Shown: piece by piece, positions 1 to 9,009 of the stretch
Layout: each line of letters opens with the position of its first letter
How positions within the stretch are numbered: position 1 is the stretch's first letter
Source of the DNA: Anaerolineales bacterium
Lineage (GTDB): Bacteria > Chloroflexota > Anaerolineae > Anaerolineales > Villigracilaceae
DNA: 64,000 bases
Reading direction: 5' to 3'
NCBI GenBank assembly: GCA_030583905.1
Contig: CP129481.1
Span: 2,448,136 to 2,512,135, forward strand
Position numbers and translations under genes: made by a program
The notes under the pieces: generated by a model
What the model saw: only the letters and a program-made list of their open reading frames with translations
Database searches by the model: none
What the model was told of the DNA's origin: nothing

Positions 1-122
1 TGGGGATCGTGGGGTTCTTTCCGCGCAACGATTCGAAGGTCCTTGCCGGGCTGGGCATCGCCACCGTCAGCGTGCCGTTCGTGGTCATACTCGGTCAGTT
101 GCTGCTTCAGTTAGCTAGATAA
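1..122 (+). CDS. C-terminal end of an unidentified membrane protein (5' partial)
   Basis: The only frame with protein-like character starts at base 3 and stops at TAA 120-122. It encodes about 39 residues, containing a hydrophobic stretch (GLGIATVSVPFVVILGQLLL) that looks like a final transmembrane helix with a short Arg-ending tail. The gene begins outside the window, so its family cannot be named. It runs straight into a strong hairpin whose left arm overlaps the stop codon, which supports this being a real gene end. Confidence 0.5.
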   Translation, partial: GIVGFFPRNDSKVLAGLGIATVSVPFVVILGQLLLQLAR

Positions 123-164
123 AGAGGGAAGTCCGCCTTAAGCAGTCTTCCCTCTTTATCTTTT
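118..164. terminator. Bidirectional intrinsic terminator
   Basis: A perfect 14-bp stem (118-131 with 147-160, arm GATAAAGAGGGAAG) is followed by TTTT on the plus strand. It separates the membrane gene from the convergent lipoprotein gene that stops at 165 and can serve both. Confidence 0.85.
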
Positions 165-1442
165 CTACCTCAAGATGCCATCCACCATGACATCCTTAAT
201 GGAAACATCTATGCCTGCAGCAACCGGCAAATGATAGCCGATATAAAAGACCTTATCATCTGTAGGTATTTTCAACGATTCCTTTATATCATTTCCGTTT
301 ATAAGCACTCGCATAATATTGCCAGTCAGCTCAAAACGTATGGTGTAAGTGCGCCCAAACTCGTAGCGCTGTCCCTGATACCTGTATCCATTGGCATCCC
401 CGACATTCGCCAGCCTGAAGGTTATAATCGAATCTGATCCAACAGTATCAAGCCAAAGCCTGAACCGTGCTGAGTTCTTGGCTGTGAACGGATCATTTGC
501 AGGGGCTACGGCAAAACTAACATACATGGGATTTTCAGGATATACCAGATACATTGAATTGACGAAAACCTTGAATTCTATGACGGAATCATTTTCGATT
601 GGCACGTAAATGCCGTGAGTCAATCGAATTTTCTGGTTTTTATCATGAACCCGTAAGACGCCTCCCTTGTCAGGGAAGATCCCAATCGCGCCGAGATTGT
701 AACAGCCATCTGTACTATGCGAAATTTTTCCCAATGCCTCTGGGTCAGATGAATAAACCCCCCATGTCCCTGTGTATATGCAGGCATCAAAAAGGTTTTT
801 GCCTCCTGACGTCTCACTCTCATCCGGGATTGGCGTTGGTGTTTCAGTTGGAATAGCGGTAGGAGGTCCTTCAGGAGTGGGTGTGGGAGTAGGACAACCA
901 ACATCTTTTGTATTCGATGCTTCAAATTCGAGACCAACCCGATAACTATAATTGGCGGATTTTGATTCGCCGTTTTCCATATAGTTAATGACACCTTCAC
1001 GCCGGACTTCCCGCCAAACGAGTGTAAATTCCTGATGCTTCTGAGCAGGAACTACAAAATCGAATTTCATTAGATAGCCATTCTCGGCTGTGTATATGGA
1101 TGCGAACTTCTGTTGAACCGTCATCTGAAGTTGTGCCTTTGCAACAGCAGAGAGACTAACCTCTCCACCCACCGTGCCCGAAAGAGCCAATTCGGACTGC
1201 TTCGCTTCAGACACGCTTTCGCTAAACTGCATTTGTACTGTCAAAGGGTTGGACGAGTCGCATTGATTGTATAACCTAGTTTGAACAATCTGCTCAACGA
1301 TCTCTGTATCTGTGATCTCATCCACCTGAACATCCACACCCTCTTGTGATGACGGCGCTTCAGTAGGAGTTGCACACGCAGCAATCAGAACCGAGATCAA
1401 TATTACGGTCATACTAATCGTAATAGCTTTACTTATGTTCAT
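165..1442 (-). CDS. Secreted lipoprotein of unknown function, 425 aa
   Basis: The N-terminus is a lipoprotein signal peptide: Lys at position 5, a hydrophobic core and a lipobox (LIAAC) with Cys at about residue 23. ATG 1442 is chosen because AGGAGG lies five bases upstream; an in-frame ATG eight codons earlier lacks this. Residues 45-190 form a beta-rich domain, followed by a Thr/Pro linker (PTPTPTPEGPP) at about 190-215. The C-terminal 200 residues look like a concanavalin-like beta-sandwich (repeated Phe/Tyr/Val strands, RFELTGNIMRVLINGND). I do not recognise a catalytic motif. It is probably a surface-exposed, carbohydrate-binding-like or structural protein; that role is inference. Confidence 0.75.
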   Translation of the reverse strand: MNISKAITISMTVILISVLIAACATPTEAPSSQEGVDVQVDEITDTEIVEQIVQTRLYNQCDSSNPLTVQMQFSESVSEAKQSELALSGTVGGEVSLSAVAKAQLQMTVQQKFASIYTAENGYLMKFDFVVPAQKHQEFTLVWREVRREGVINYMENGESKSANYSYRVGLEFEASNTKDVGCPTPTPTPEGPPTAIPTETPTPIPDESETSGGKNLFDACIYTGTWGVYSSDPEALGKISHSTDGCYNLGAIGIFPDKGGVLRVHDKNQKIRLTHGIYVPIENDSVIEFKVFVNSMYLVYPENPMYVSFAVAPANDPFTAKNSARFRLWLDTVGSDSIITFRLANVGDANGYRYQGQRYEFGRTYTIRFELTGNIMRVLINGNDIKESLKIPTDDKVFYIGYHLPVAAGIDVSIKDVMVDGILR

Positions 1443-1588
1443 GTTTCCTCCTAGCAATGATGTCAATTCCCCATTCTTAATTCTTATTTGTTAAAAACTT
1501 TGATGAGAGACCACGTTCAAGAATGGCGGTTGGACAGATTTTACCTGAAAACTCTTTCCAACCACAGGATTATCGATACATTTTTTCA
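1443..1588. other. Intergenic spacer without recognisable feature
   Basis: This 146-bp AT-rich spacer lies between two minus-strand genes. It should carry the promoter of the lipoprotein gene, but I could not pick out a convincing -35/-10 pair. No RNA gene or terminator hairpin is evident. Confidence 0.4.
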
Positions 1589-2539
1589 TTACCCATTTTC
1601 CAGCAACACCTTCAACACCCCCGGCTCGGCGGCGCGCTCCATCGCCTGCACAGCATCCCCCAGCTTGAATTCATCCATGATTAATACCGTCGGATCCACT
1701 TCGCGTTTTTCCATTAATCGCAACGCCGGCGCGAACGGTCCACAACGCGAACCGATGACAGTGATCTCATCCACCACGATGGACGAGAAATTCACGCTCA
1801 TATCGCCCTTGTAGGTGGATTTCAGCACCAGCGTCCCGCGCGGGCGGATGGCGTTTCTCGCGATGGTGAAACCGCCGGAGGAGCCGGTCACTTCCACAAC
1901 TACGTCCCATTTGTGCGGCTGGATGTCCGCTTCGGAAATGACCCGGATGCCGCGCGCCGCGAGCAGGTCCTTTTGCAGCGGATGACGCGCCAGCACGTGC
2001 AGGTCACAGCCGGTCAGCGCCAGCGTTTGCGCGATCAACTGTCCCAGCCTGCCCGCGCCCACCACCAGCACGCGGTCGGTCGGCTGGATCTGGATCTGCT
2101 GTTGGATCTCCAGCGCGGCGGCGAGCGGCTCGGTGAAGACCGCCATCTCATCAGGGACGGAATCCGGCACGCGGTGCAGGTTCTCGAGCGGCAACCTCGT
2201 ATATTCCGCGAACACACCGTCGCGGTTCAAAATGCCCAGCACGGTGCGCTTCTCGCAATGCGTCGGGCGTCCGTTACGGCAGGCATCACACTGCCAGCAC
2301 GAAGCATTGATCTCGCCGACCACGCGCCCGCCGATCCATGCCTTGTCAGGCGCATCCACCACCTCGCCCACGAATTCATGCCCGAGGATGCCCGTGTAAG
2401 GATAGTATCCCTTCACCAGTTCGAGGTCGGTACTGCAAATCCCCGCCATGCGGATGCGGATCAACGCCTCGGTCTTGGATTCAGGTTTGTTTACGTCGCG
2501 AAGCGCGATCCGGTTATTCTCCAGCCAGAGTGCCTGCAT
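1589..2539 (-). CDS. Zinc-dependent alcohol dehydrogenase (MDR family), 316 aa
   Basis: A medium-chain dehydrogenase/reductase, predicted to oxidise an alcohol or polyol with NAD(P). The N-terminal GroES-like domain has the catalytic zinc ligands Cys35 and His54-Glu55 (ILGHE) and a four-Cys structural zinc lobe (Cys81, 84, 87, 95). The Rossmann fold begins at about residue 157 with GAGRLG. The start is ATG 2539, three bases after the stop of the diguanylate cyclase gene, so the two are probably co-transcribed. An open extension reaches 2773 but overlaps that gene and does not look like protein. At 316 residues it is shorter than typical ADHs (about 340-350). The substrate cannot be read from sequence. 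Confidence 0.88.
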   Translation of the reverse strand: MQALWLENNRIALRDVNKPESKTEALIRIRMAGICSTDLELVKGYYPYTGILGHEFVGEVVDAPDKAWIGGRVVGEINASCWQCDACRNGRPTHCEKRTVLGILNRDGVFAEYTRLPLENLHRVPDSVPDEMAVFTEPLAAALEIQQQIQIQPTDRVLVVGAGRLGQLIAQTLALTGCDLHVLARHPLQKDLLAARGIRVISEADIQPHKWDVVVEVTGSSGGFTIARNAIRPRGTLVLKSTYKGDMSVNFSSIVVDEITVIGSRCGPFAPALRLMEKREVDPTVLIMDEFKLGDAVQAMERAAEPGVLKVLLENG

Positions 2540-2541
2540 GT

Positions 2542-4134
2542 TCACATGCCATCCTTCCACAAATTGATGCGGTTGCGTCCGCCATATTTTACCGAATACA
2601 TGGCGCGGTCGGCGTGGTCCATCAGGGTTTCGATGCCCGTGCAGGACTCGTCGCAGGTCGCCACACCCACACTGATCGTCACGCTGAGCGCCTCGCCATC
2701 GTACTTTTTGCCTGTTTCCATTTCGAAAAGCCCGTCCTGCTCCTCCAGCCTCGCCGACTCGATAACCTTGCATAGCCGTTTCGCCACGATCAGCGCCTGC
2801 TTGTCATCCGTCTCCGGCAGGATGACCACGAACTCCTCGCCGCCCAGCCTGCCGAAGATGTCCACTTCCCGCAGGGAAGCCCGGCATTGGTTGGCGACCA
2901 GTTTCAAGACCATGTCGCCCACGCGGTGACCGAACCTGTCATTGAAACGCTTGAACTCGTCGATGTCCATCAGGATGACCGAAAGCGGCTGGTCGTAGCG
3001 CTTTGCGCGGTTGAACTCGCGCTCCGCCAGTTCGAAGAACTTCCGGCGGTTGAAACAGCCGGTCAGCGGGTCGGTGTCCGCCAGTTCCTGCACGGTGGCG
3101 AACAGGCGCGAGTTCTCGATGGCGATGGCGGCGTGCGATGCGAGCAGTTCGAGCAGGTACTGGTCGTCCCGGGTGTAGGCGTTCGCTTTGTAGGATTGCG
3201 CCGAGATCATCCCGGCGACCTTGCCATGCAGGATCATGGGCACCGCCACAATGGATTGGGAGGCGTCCTTTCCGCCGCTGCCATAGAACTCGAACGTGAT
3301 GCCGCTTTTGTCCATCTCCTCGAGGCTGTTCAACAGCACCGATTCCTGTGTATGCACAATATGTCCGCCCATGCCGTGGTCGGCAGTGTATCGTTCGGTC
3401 GCCACCCGTTTGCGCGGATACTCGATGGCGTAGATCGGCACGATCTCGTTGGTGCGCGGGTCGTACCCGTCGATGACGAAATCGTCGCAGGGCATCACCT
3501 GCTCGACCGTGCGATAAATGGCGGCGCATAGTTCCTCGATGTCGAGGCTGGCGCTGATGGCGTGAGCCGCCCGGTACAGCACCTCCAGCCGTTCCACCAT
3601 CTGCGCCAGCGCCTCCTGTGCCCAGATGCGCTCCAGCGCGCCCGCACAGTGGTTGGCAAGCGTTTTCAGGGTCTCAAGCGATTCTGCCGTGTAGGCATTC
3701 ACCTGATAACTTTGAATGGACAAAACGCCGATCGTCCGTGCGCCGCTGCGGACGGGGACGAACAACTGCGAGAGCGTGCGGTGCGTCCGGTCTCCGAAAG
3801 ACAGTCCCTCCGGAATCGCGAACGGACCGTCATACAACGACATGAATCCATCCTCGCGGATGGCTCGCAGCATATTCTTGCTGGGGCGTTCGGGCGCGGC
3901 ATCATGCTCGACCACCTTTTCGCCGTCCACCGTATCGATGGTCAACAGCGGGCGCGGGCGTTCGCCGCGCGTCGGGTCATACAGAACAAGATACGCCGCA
4001 TCCCAGCCGATCAATTCGCTGGCAGCGTTCAGGATGATCTCAGCCGCCGCCACAGCGCTGGCTGTGGCGCTCAAGTCCCGCCCGAGGCGTGCAAAGACCA
4101 GTTCAGATTTGGGGACGCGCGTACTTTCCTTCAT
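2542..4134 (-). CDS. GAF-GAF-GGDEF diguanylate cyclase, about 530 aa
   Basis: Two tandem GAF sensor domains (about 20-170 and 190-350) precede a C-terminal GGDEF domain. The active-site signature is GGEEF at about residue 431, a catalytically competent variant, with the upstream DIDEFKRFND and FGHRVGD motifs intact. It should make c-di-GMP from two GTP in the cytosol in response to a small-molecule or redox signal bound by GAF. No transmembrane segment is visible. ATG 4134 gives MKESTRV; a TTG 11 codons earlier is possible, and neither has a strong Shine-Dalgarno. It lies between the RNA methyltransferase gene and the ADH gene. No RxxD product-inhibition site is evident where expected, but that is uncertain by eye. 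Confidence 0.9.
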   Translation of the reverse strand: MKESTRVPKSELVFARLGRDLSATASAVAAAEIILNAASELIGWDAAYLVLYDPTRGERPRPLLTIDTVDGEKVVEHDAAPERPSKNMLRAIREDGFMSLYDGPFAIPEGLSFGDRTHRTLSQLFVPVRSGARTIGVLSIQSYQVNAYTAESLETLKTLANHCAGALERIWAQEALAQMVERLEVLYRAAHAISASLDIEELCAAIYRTVEQVMPCDDFVIDGYDPRTNEIVPIYAIEYPRKRVATERYTADHGMGGHIVHTQESVLLNSLEEMDKSGITFEFYGSGGKDASQSIVAVPMILHGKVAGMISAQSYKANAYTRDDQYLLELLASHAAIAIENSRLFATVQELADTDPLTGCFNRRKFFELAEREFNRAKRYDQPLSVILMDIDEFKRFNDRFGHRVGDMVLKLVANQCRASLREVDIFGRLGGEEFVVILPETDDKQALIVAKRLCKVIESARLEEQDGLFEMETGKKYDGEALSVTISVGVATCDESCTGIETLMDHADRAMYSVKYGGRNRINLWKDGM

Positions 4135-4170
4135 TATCACATTCAATTCTAACCCCTGGCAGACCAAAAT

Positions 4171-4947
4171 TTACTTGCGGTTCCTCTGCCTGACAAATTC
4201 GTAGGTTATCAGCGCAGCGGCGATCGAGACGTTCAGCGAGTTGACCTGCCCCGCCATCGGGATCCTCACCCGCAGGTCGGCGTTCTGCATCCAGAGATCG
4301 GTCAAGCCTTCATCTTCCGTGCCGACAGCAATGGCAAGCGCTTCATCCATGTGGACGTCGGTGTACAGCATCTCGGCGGAGGGCGTGGCGGCGAGGATGC
4401 GCATCTTTCCTGACCTGAGCCACTCGAGCGCGGACGCCGAATCCACCTCGACGACGGGTACGGCAAAGACCGCTCCGCGGCTGGCGCGGATGACGTTGGG
4501 ACTCCAGACATCCACGCGCGGGTCGCAGACGAGCACCGCATCCACACCGGCGGCATCGGCAGTGCGCAGGATCGCGCCGAGGTTGCCCGGCTTCTCGATG
4601 GACTCCGCCACGATCACCAGCGGAGTTTCGGATAATGTCAATTCGCCGAGTGAAGTCTTCGGGGTTGGGAAAATGCCCAGCCAGCCGTCGGGGTTTTCGC
4701 GGTGCGAGATCTTCTCGAAGACCGCGCGGCTGACGGTCAACGTTTCGGGGTGGGAAAAGGTCAATGCCCGGCTGGCAAGTTCGGGCGCGGTCAGAAGCGT
4801 TTGCGGAATTAGACCACAGCGCAGGGCGAGGGTCAGTTCGTCGAAGCCTTCCACGAGCATCAACCCATCACGCTGGCGCTGGCGCTTATCTTCGCGCAGT
4901 TTGACGATGTGCTTGACGCGCGGATTTTGGGTGCTGGTGATGTCCAT
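4171..4947 (-). CDS. SpoU/TrmH-type RNA 2'-O-methyltransferase, 258 aa
   Basis: The C-terminal half carries the SPOUT trefoil-knot signatures: GNLGAILRTADAAGVDAV at about 128-145 (motif 1, with the catalytic Asn/Arg), VGTEDEGL (motif 2) and RIPMAGQVNSLNVSIAAA (motif 3). The N-terminal 90 residues form a small substrate-binding domain typical of RlmB/TrmH-like enzymes. It should methylate a ribose 2'-OH in rRNA or tRNA using S-adenosylmethionine. The target cannot be assigned. ATG 4947 starts the usual MDITSTQNPRVKHI opening of this family. Confidence 0.9.
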   Translation of the reverse strand: MDITSTQNPRVKHIVKLREDKRQRQRDGLMLVEGFDELTLALRCGLIPQTLLTAPELASRALTFSHPETLTVSRAVFEKISHRENPDGWLGIFPTPKTSLGELTLSETPLVIVAESIEKPGNLGAILRTADAAGVDAVLVCDPRVDVWSPNVIRASRGAVFAVPVVEVDSASALEWLRSGKMRILAATPSAEMLYTDVHMDEALAIAVGTEDEGLTDLWMQNADLRVRIPMAGQVNSLNVSIAAALITYEFVRQRNRK

Positions 4948-4988
4948 GGTTCAACCTATGTCGCCATGCGCGGCGCTAACGGGTCGTT

Positions 4989-5975
4989 CTATTTCACCAG
5001 CAGCAGGCAGGCTGCCTGGTGAAGTTTGTTGATGGTGACCATGGGCGGGTCGCTGGCTTTGCAGGTTTCAATGGCGACCGGACAGCGCGGATGGAAACGG
5101 CAGCCTGAGGGAATGTTGATGGGGTTGGGCGTTTCGCCCTGCAGGATGATGCGCTCATGCCGCAGGCGCGGGTTGGGGACGGGGATGACGGAGATGAGCG
5201 CCTTGGTGTACGGGTGCTGGGGATTTTCCAGCACTTCGAGCATGGTGCCGATCTCGACGATGCGCCCCAGATACATGACCGCCACGCGGTCGGCGAAGAA
5301 ACCGACCGAGCCGAGGTCGTGCGTGATGAAAATGACCGCGATCTGGCGCGTGATGCGCAGTTCCGCCAGCAGGTTGATGACCTCGGCGCGGATGGAAACA
5401 TCCAACATCGAGACCGGTTCATCGGCAAGGATGAGCTCCGGCTCGAGTACGAGCGCGGCGGCGATCACCACGCGCTGGCGCTGTCCGCCGGAAAGTTCGT
5501 GAGGGTAGCGGTTGAGGTACACGTCGGCGGGCTTCAGCCCCGCATCCTCCAATGCCTTTCGGACGCGTTCGTCACGGTCGGGTGCGTTTTCCATGCCGTG
5601 CACGAGCAGCGGCTCGGTGACGATCTCTTCGATGGTCTGGGTCGGGTTGAGCGACTCATACGGGTCCTGAAAGACCATCTGGATCTTGCGGCGCAGGTCC
5701 TTTTGTTTGCGCTGGTGATCGTTCAGGTGTGTGATATCCGCGCCGTCGAATTTGATCGTGCCGGATGTCGGGTCTTCCAAGCCCATCAGCAGGAGCGCGA
5801 GCGTGGATTTTCCGCATCCGCTCTCGCCGACCAGCGCAATGACCTCGCTGCGGCGCAGGGTGAGGTCCACTCCGTCCACGGCATGCACCTTGCGCGTGCT
5901 CTTCGAGAAAAATCCCGGTCTGCCCGCTTCGAAGTATTTTTTCAGTCCTTGAACTTCCAGAAATTCTTTGCTCAT
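4989..5975 (-). CDS. Oligopeptide/dipeptide ABC transporter ATPase (DppF/OppF type), 328 aa
   Basis: Cytosolic ATPase of a peptide-type importer. It has Walker A GESGCGKST, Q-loop VFQDPYESLNPTQ, signature LSGGQRQRV, Walker B LILADEPVSMLD and switch His (FITHDLG), then the C-terminal oligopeptide-transporter extension with GCRFHPRCPVA, whose Cys residues are typical of the family. ATG 5975 overlaps the stop of the upstream fusion gene by four bases (ATGA), so translation is coupled. It is the last gene of the operon and pairs with the DppD-like half of the fusion protein. Confidence 0.93.
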   Translation of the reverse strand: MSKEFLEVQGLKKYFEAGRPGFFSKSTRKVHAVDGVDLTLRRSEVIALVGESGCGKSTLALLLMGLEDPTSGTIKFDGADITHLNDHQRKQKDLRRKIQMVFQDPYESLNPTQTIEEIVTEPLLVHGMENAPDRDERVRKALEDAGLKPADVYLNRYPHELSGGQRQRVVIAAALVLEPELILADEPVSMLDVSIRAEVINLLAELRITRQIAVIFITHDLGSVGFFADRVAVMYLGRIVEIGTMLEVLENPQHPYTKALISVIPVPNPRLRHERIILQGETPNPINIPSGCRFHPRCPVAIETCKASDPPMVTINKLHQAACLLLVK

Positions 5976-7891
5976 TTTGAAGCCTCGATGAGATGGCAGC
6001 TGGCGAGGTGGTCATCCGTCCCGATGATGTGAAGCGCAGGCTGTTCCGTATGACAGCGGTCGAACGCAGCGGGGCAGCGCGGCGCGAAGCGGCATCCCGC
6101 AGGCAGCTTGTCCAGCCGCGGCGGATAACCGGGGATGGACGATAGTTTCTTTTTCGGCTTGGTCAGGTCGGGGAATGCCTTCAGCAATTCCTGAGTATAG
6201 GGATGCTGCGCATTGTTGTAGATGACATCCACATCGGCGTATTCAGCCGTCACGCCGCCGTACATCACCAGCACCTTGTCGCATATTTCCGCTACAACAC
6301 CGAGGTCATGCGTTACAAAGACGACCGCCAATCCGAGCCGTTTGCGAAGCGCATCGAGCAGTTCCAAAATTTGCGCCTGGATCATCACATCCAGCGCGGT
6401 AGTCGGCTCGTCCGCAATGATGACCTGCGGATTGCATGCCAGCGCCATCGCGATCATGGCGCGCTGGCGCATCCCGCCCGAATATTGATGCGGGAAATGC
6501 TCCATGTGGTCGGCGGCGATCCCCACCAGGTCAAGCAGCTCGATCACACGCGCAGGAACCTTTTCACGCGGGAAGTCGGGCAGATGTTTGATGATGGCTT
6601 CCGCGATCTGGTCGCCCACCGTCCGCACGGGGTTGAGCGCGTTCATCGCGCCTTGAAAGACGATGGAAATGCCGCGCCAGCGCACATCGTTGATCTCATC
6701 TTCACTGAACGTCGTCAGGTCCTTCCCGCTGAAGAACACATCGCCGTTCACGATCTGTCCCGCCGGGGGCAGCAGCCGCAGCAACGCCAGCATGAGCGTG
6801 GTCTTGCCGCATCCGCTTTCGCCCACCAGCCCCAGCAGTTCCCCTTCCTTTAACGTAAAGCTGATATTTTCCACAGCGCGCGCAGGCGGCTGTCCTTCAT
6901 TGACGTAATTGATGGATAGATTCCGGACCTCCAGCAATGCCTTCGGCGCGGATACAGGTCCCGCCTCCGACCGTAGAACGGGCTTGCTCGGCATTAAATG
7001 ATGTGTATCCAGCCTCGGGTTCAGGACTTGTTCCAATCCCTGCCCGAGCAGGGTCAACCCCAGCACCACCCAGACGATCCCCAACCCCGGAACCACCAGC
7101 GCCCACCATGCCCCCGCAGACATTGCGCCGCGCCCGAAGGCGTAATTGAGCATCTGCCCCCATGAGAGCGTTGTCGGGTCACCCAAGCCGATGAATGCCA
7201 GCGCGCTTTCGTTCAGGATCGCCAGCGAAATGACCAGCACCGCCTGCACGACAAGGATCGGCATGACCAACGGCAGGATGTGACGGAGGACAATGTGCCT
7301 CTTCCCGGCGCCGATTGCGCGCGCCCGCAGTACGAACTTGCGCGATTTCACCGCCAGCGTCTGTGAACGGACCACGCGCGCGGTCGTCGTCCAGCCGAGC
7401 AGACCGATGACAAAGATGATATTGAGCAGGGACGGCTTCGTCAGCGCCACGATCACTACCATCAGCGGCAGGTCCGGGATGACGAGCATGATGTCGGTGA
7501 AGCGCATTAGGAAGTTCTCCCAGCGTCCACCAAAGAAGCCCGCCACAAGACCGAACGTCCCGCCGATAAGGATGGAGATAAAGGCGGCGAAGAAACCGAC
7601 CGTCAGTGAGACGCGCGCGCCGAACACAAAATTTGAGAATACGTCCTGACCGGCATCGTCCGTCCCGAACCAATGCTGCGCGCTCGGAGGCTTGTAAATA
7701 TCCGAAACAATGACGGACATGGATCGTTCATACGGCGCGATGACGGGCGCAAAAACAGCCACCAGGATGGCGGTCATCAACATGAACAACCCGATGACAC
7801 CGATGCGGTTCTTTTTAAAGACCCGCCAAAAACGGAGCAGGCGGGATTCGGTCTGGGTGGAGGTTTCGGAGAGTTGTAATGATGTCTGCAT
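5972..7891 (-). CDS. Fused peptide ABC permease (DppC) and ATPase (DppD), 639 aa
   Basis: Residues 1-295 are a DppC-type permease: a cytoplasmic N-terminus, a membrane helix at 30-52, the extracytoplasmic motif HWFGTDDAGQDVFS, about five further helices and the EAA-like coupling loop near 190 (RAIGAGKRHIVLRH). After a short linker, residues 320-639 are a complete DppD-type ATPase with Walker A at about 357-364 (GESGCGKT), signature YSGGMRQRAM, Walker B VIIADEPTTALD, HDLG and the C-terminal GCRFAPRCPAA tail. Separate genes are the rule for this family, so this is a true fusion; no internal stop or frame change is visible. The start lies three bases after the dppB stop. Confidence 0.93.
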   Translation of the reverse strand: MQTSLQLSETSTQTESRLLRFWRVFKKNRIGVIGLFMLMTAILVAVFAPVIAPYERSMSVIVSDIYKPPSAQHWFGTDDAGQDVFSNFVFGARVSLTVGFFAAFISILIGGTFGLVAGFFGGRWENFLMRFTDIMLVIPDLPLMVVIVALTKPSLLNIIFVIGLLGWTTTARVVRSQTLAVKSRKFVLRARAIGAGKRHIVLRHILPLVMPILVVQAVLVISLAILNESALAFIGLGDPTTLSWGQMLNYAFGRGAMSAGAWWALVVPGLGIVWVVLGLTLLGQGLEQVLNPRLDTHHLMPSKPVLRSEAGPVSAPKALLEVRNLSINYVNEGQPPARAVENISFTLKEGELLGLVGESGCGKTTLMLALLRLLPPAGQIVNGDVFFSGKDLTTFSEDEINDVRWRGISIVFQGAMNALNPVRTVGDQIAEAIIKHLPDFPREKVPARVIELLDLVGIAADHMEHFPHQYSGGMRQRAMIAMALACNPQVIIADEPTTALDVMIQAQILELLDALRKRLGLAVVFVTHDLGVVAEICDKVLVMYGGVTAEYADVDVIYNNAQHPYTQELLKAFPDLTKPKKKLSSIPGYPPRLDKLPAGCRFAPRCPAAFDRCHTEQPALHIIGTDDHLASCHLIEASK

Positions 7892-7894
7892 TGC

Positions 7895-8923
7895 CTACTC
7901 CACTGTCACGCGCGGATCGAGCAGGGTATACGTCAGGTCTGCCAGCAGGTTGGCGATAATGACCGCCACCGCGATCAACAGGAACGCGCCCTGCAGGACC
8001 GGGAAGTCCCTGCGATTGACCGCATCCACGATGGCGCTTCCCAGTCCGGGCCACGAGAAGACCGCCTCGATCTGGATCGCACCTGCCACGGTAAAGCCCA
8101 AATTGATCGCGATCACTGTCACCAGCGGCAGCATTGCATTCTTCATGGCATGATCTTTAAGTATCTGGAACGTGCTTAAGCCCTTTGCCTTTGCGGTCAG
8201 GATGTAATCCTCCGAAAGCACATCCACCAGGCTGGAGCGCATGATGAGCGTATATTCACCCATGTACACGATCGTATAGGTCAGCGTCGGCAGGAACATA
8301 TGACGGGCGATGTCGCCCCACTGTTGCAGCAGCGGCAGGGTGCTCGCGCCGGGCGTCGCTTTACCGGCAACCGGAAAGCCTTGCCCGCTGCCCCAGAAGA
8401 GCAGGATGATGCCCAGCCAGAAGGTCGGCAGACTCCATGCCACCAGGCTCGCCATGACGGCGCCGTAATCCAGCGCTGTCCGCGCCCGCCATGCTGCAAA
8501 GACTCCGAACGTCACGCCAAAGATGATCGCAAGGATCTGTCCCGCGCCGATCAACAATACCGTGTTCCACAACCGTTCGGCGAGCAATTCCGTAACAGGA
8601 CGATTGGAATGGTAGCTGATTCCCAGTTCACCCTGAAGCAGGTTGCGGACATAGATGAAGAATTGCGTATCCAGCGGGTTGACATTGCAGTCGCCGAATT
8701 TGACCGGGTTCAACGATTCGAAGCAATTGATCACCGGCTTGTCCAGTCCGAAGCGGACACGCAGGACCTCGATCGCATCCTGCTTCAAACGCGGGTCGCG
8801 GATGCCAGCCCGCGCAGGATCACCGGGCAGGACGCGGAATAAAAAGAAGTTCAGGATAATGACAAACAGGATCGTAAAAAGAGACCAGGCTAATTTGCGA
8901 AGTAATGCGCGGGTTCTGTCCAA
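7895..8923 (-). CDS. Peptide ABC transporter permease (DppB type), 342 aa
   Basis: Typical DppB/OppB: an N-terminal helix (LAWSLFTILFVIILNFFLFRVLPGDPAR), the conserved RFGLDKP and a large periplasmic loop, then about five helices with the inner-membrane EAA loop (AKAKGLSTFQILKDHAMKNAMLP). It ends with DLTYTLLDPRVTVE, the usual ending for the family. It forms the channel with the permease half of the next gene. It follows the binding-protein gene after an 86-bp gap that holds a strong hairpin, which should lower permease expression relative to the binding protein. Confidence 0.93.
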   Translation of the reverse strand: MDRTRALLRKLAWSLFTILFVIILNFFLFRVLPGDPARAGIRDPRLKQDAIEVLRVRFGLDKPVINCFESLNPVKFGDCNVNPLDTQFFIYVRNLLQGELGISYHSNRPVTELLAERLWNTVLLIGAGQILAIIFGVTFGVFAAWRARTALDYGAVMASLVAWSLPTFWLGIILLFWGSGQGFPVAGKATPGASTLPLLQQWGDIARHMFLPTLTYTIVYMGEYTLIMRSSLVDVLSEDYILTAKAKGLSTFQILKDHAMKNAMLPLVTVIAINLGFTVAGAIQIEAVFSWPGLGSAIVDAVNRRDFPVLQGAFLLIAVAVIIANLLADLTYTLLDPRVTVE

Positions 8924-8952
8924 GCTTCACGCTCTCATTGGGATTCTGTGAT

Positions 8953-8993
8953 CATCCCGCAGGCTTGATTAATCCATGCAAGCCTGCGGGATG
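8953..8993 (-). terminator. Intercistronic hairpin between binding-protein and permease genes
   Basis: A perfect 15-bp stem (8953-8967 with 8979-8993) with an 11-base loop. In the direction of transcription no T-tract follows, so it is more likely an mRNA-stabilising or partial-termination element protecting the 3' end of the binding-protein message than a full terminator. Confidence 0.7.
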
Positions 8994-9009
8994 CTTTCAA
9001 CTGCGATTG

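Noticed and set aside
2542..2773. N-terminal extension of the alcohol dehydrogenase
   Set aside because: It overlaps the diguanylate cyclase gene in another frame and has no family similarity; ATG 2539 fits the family start.
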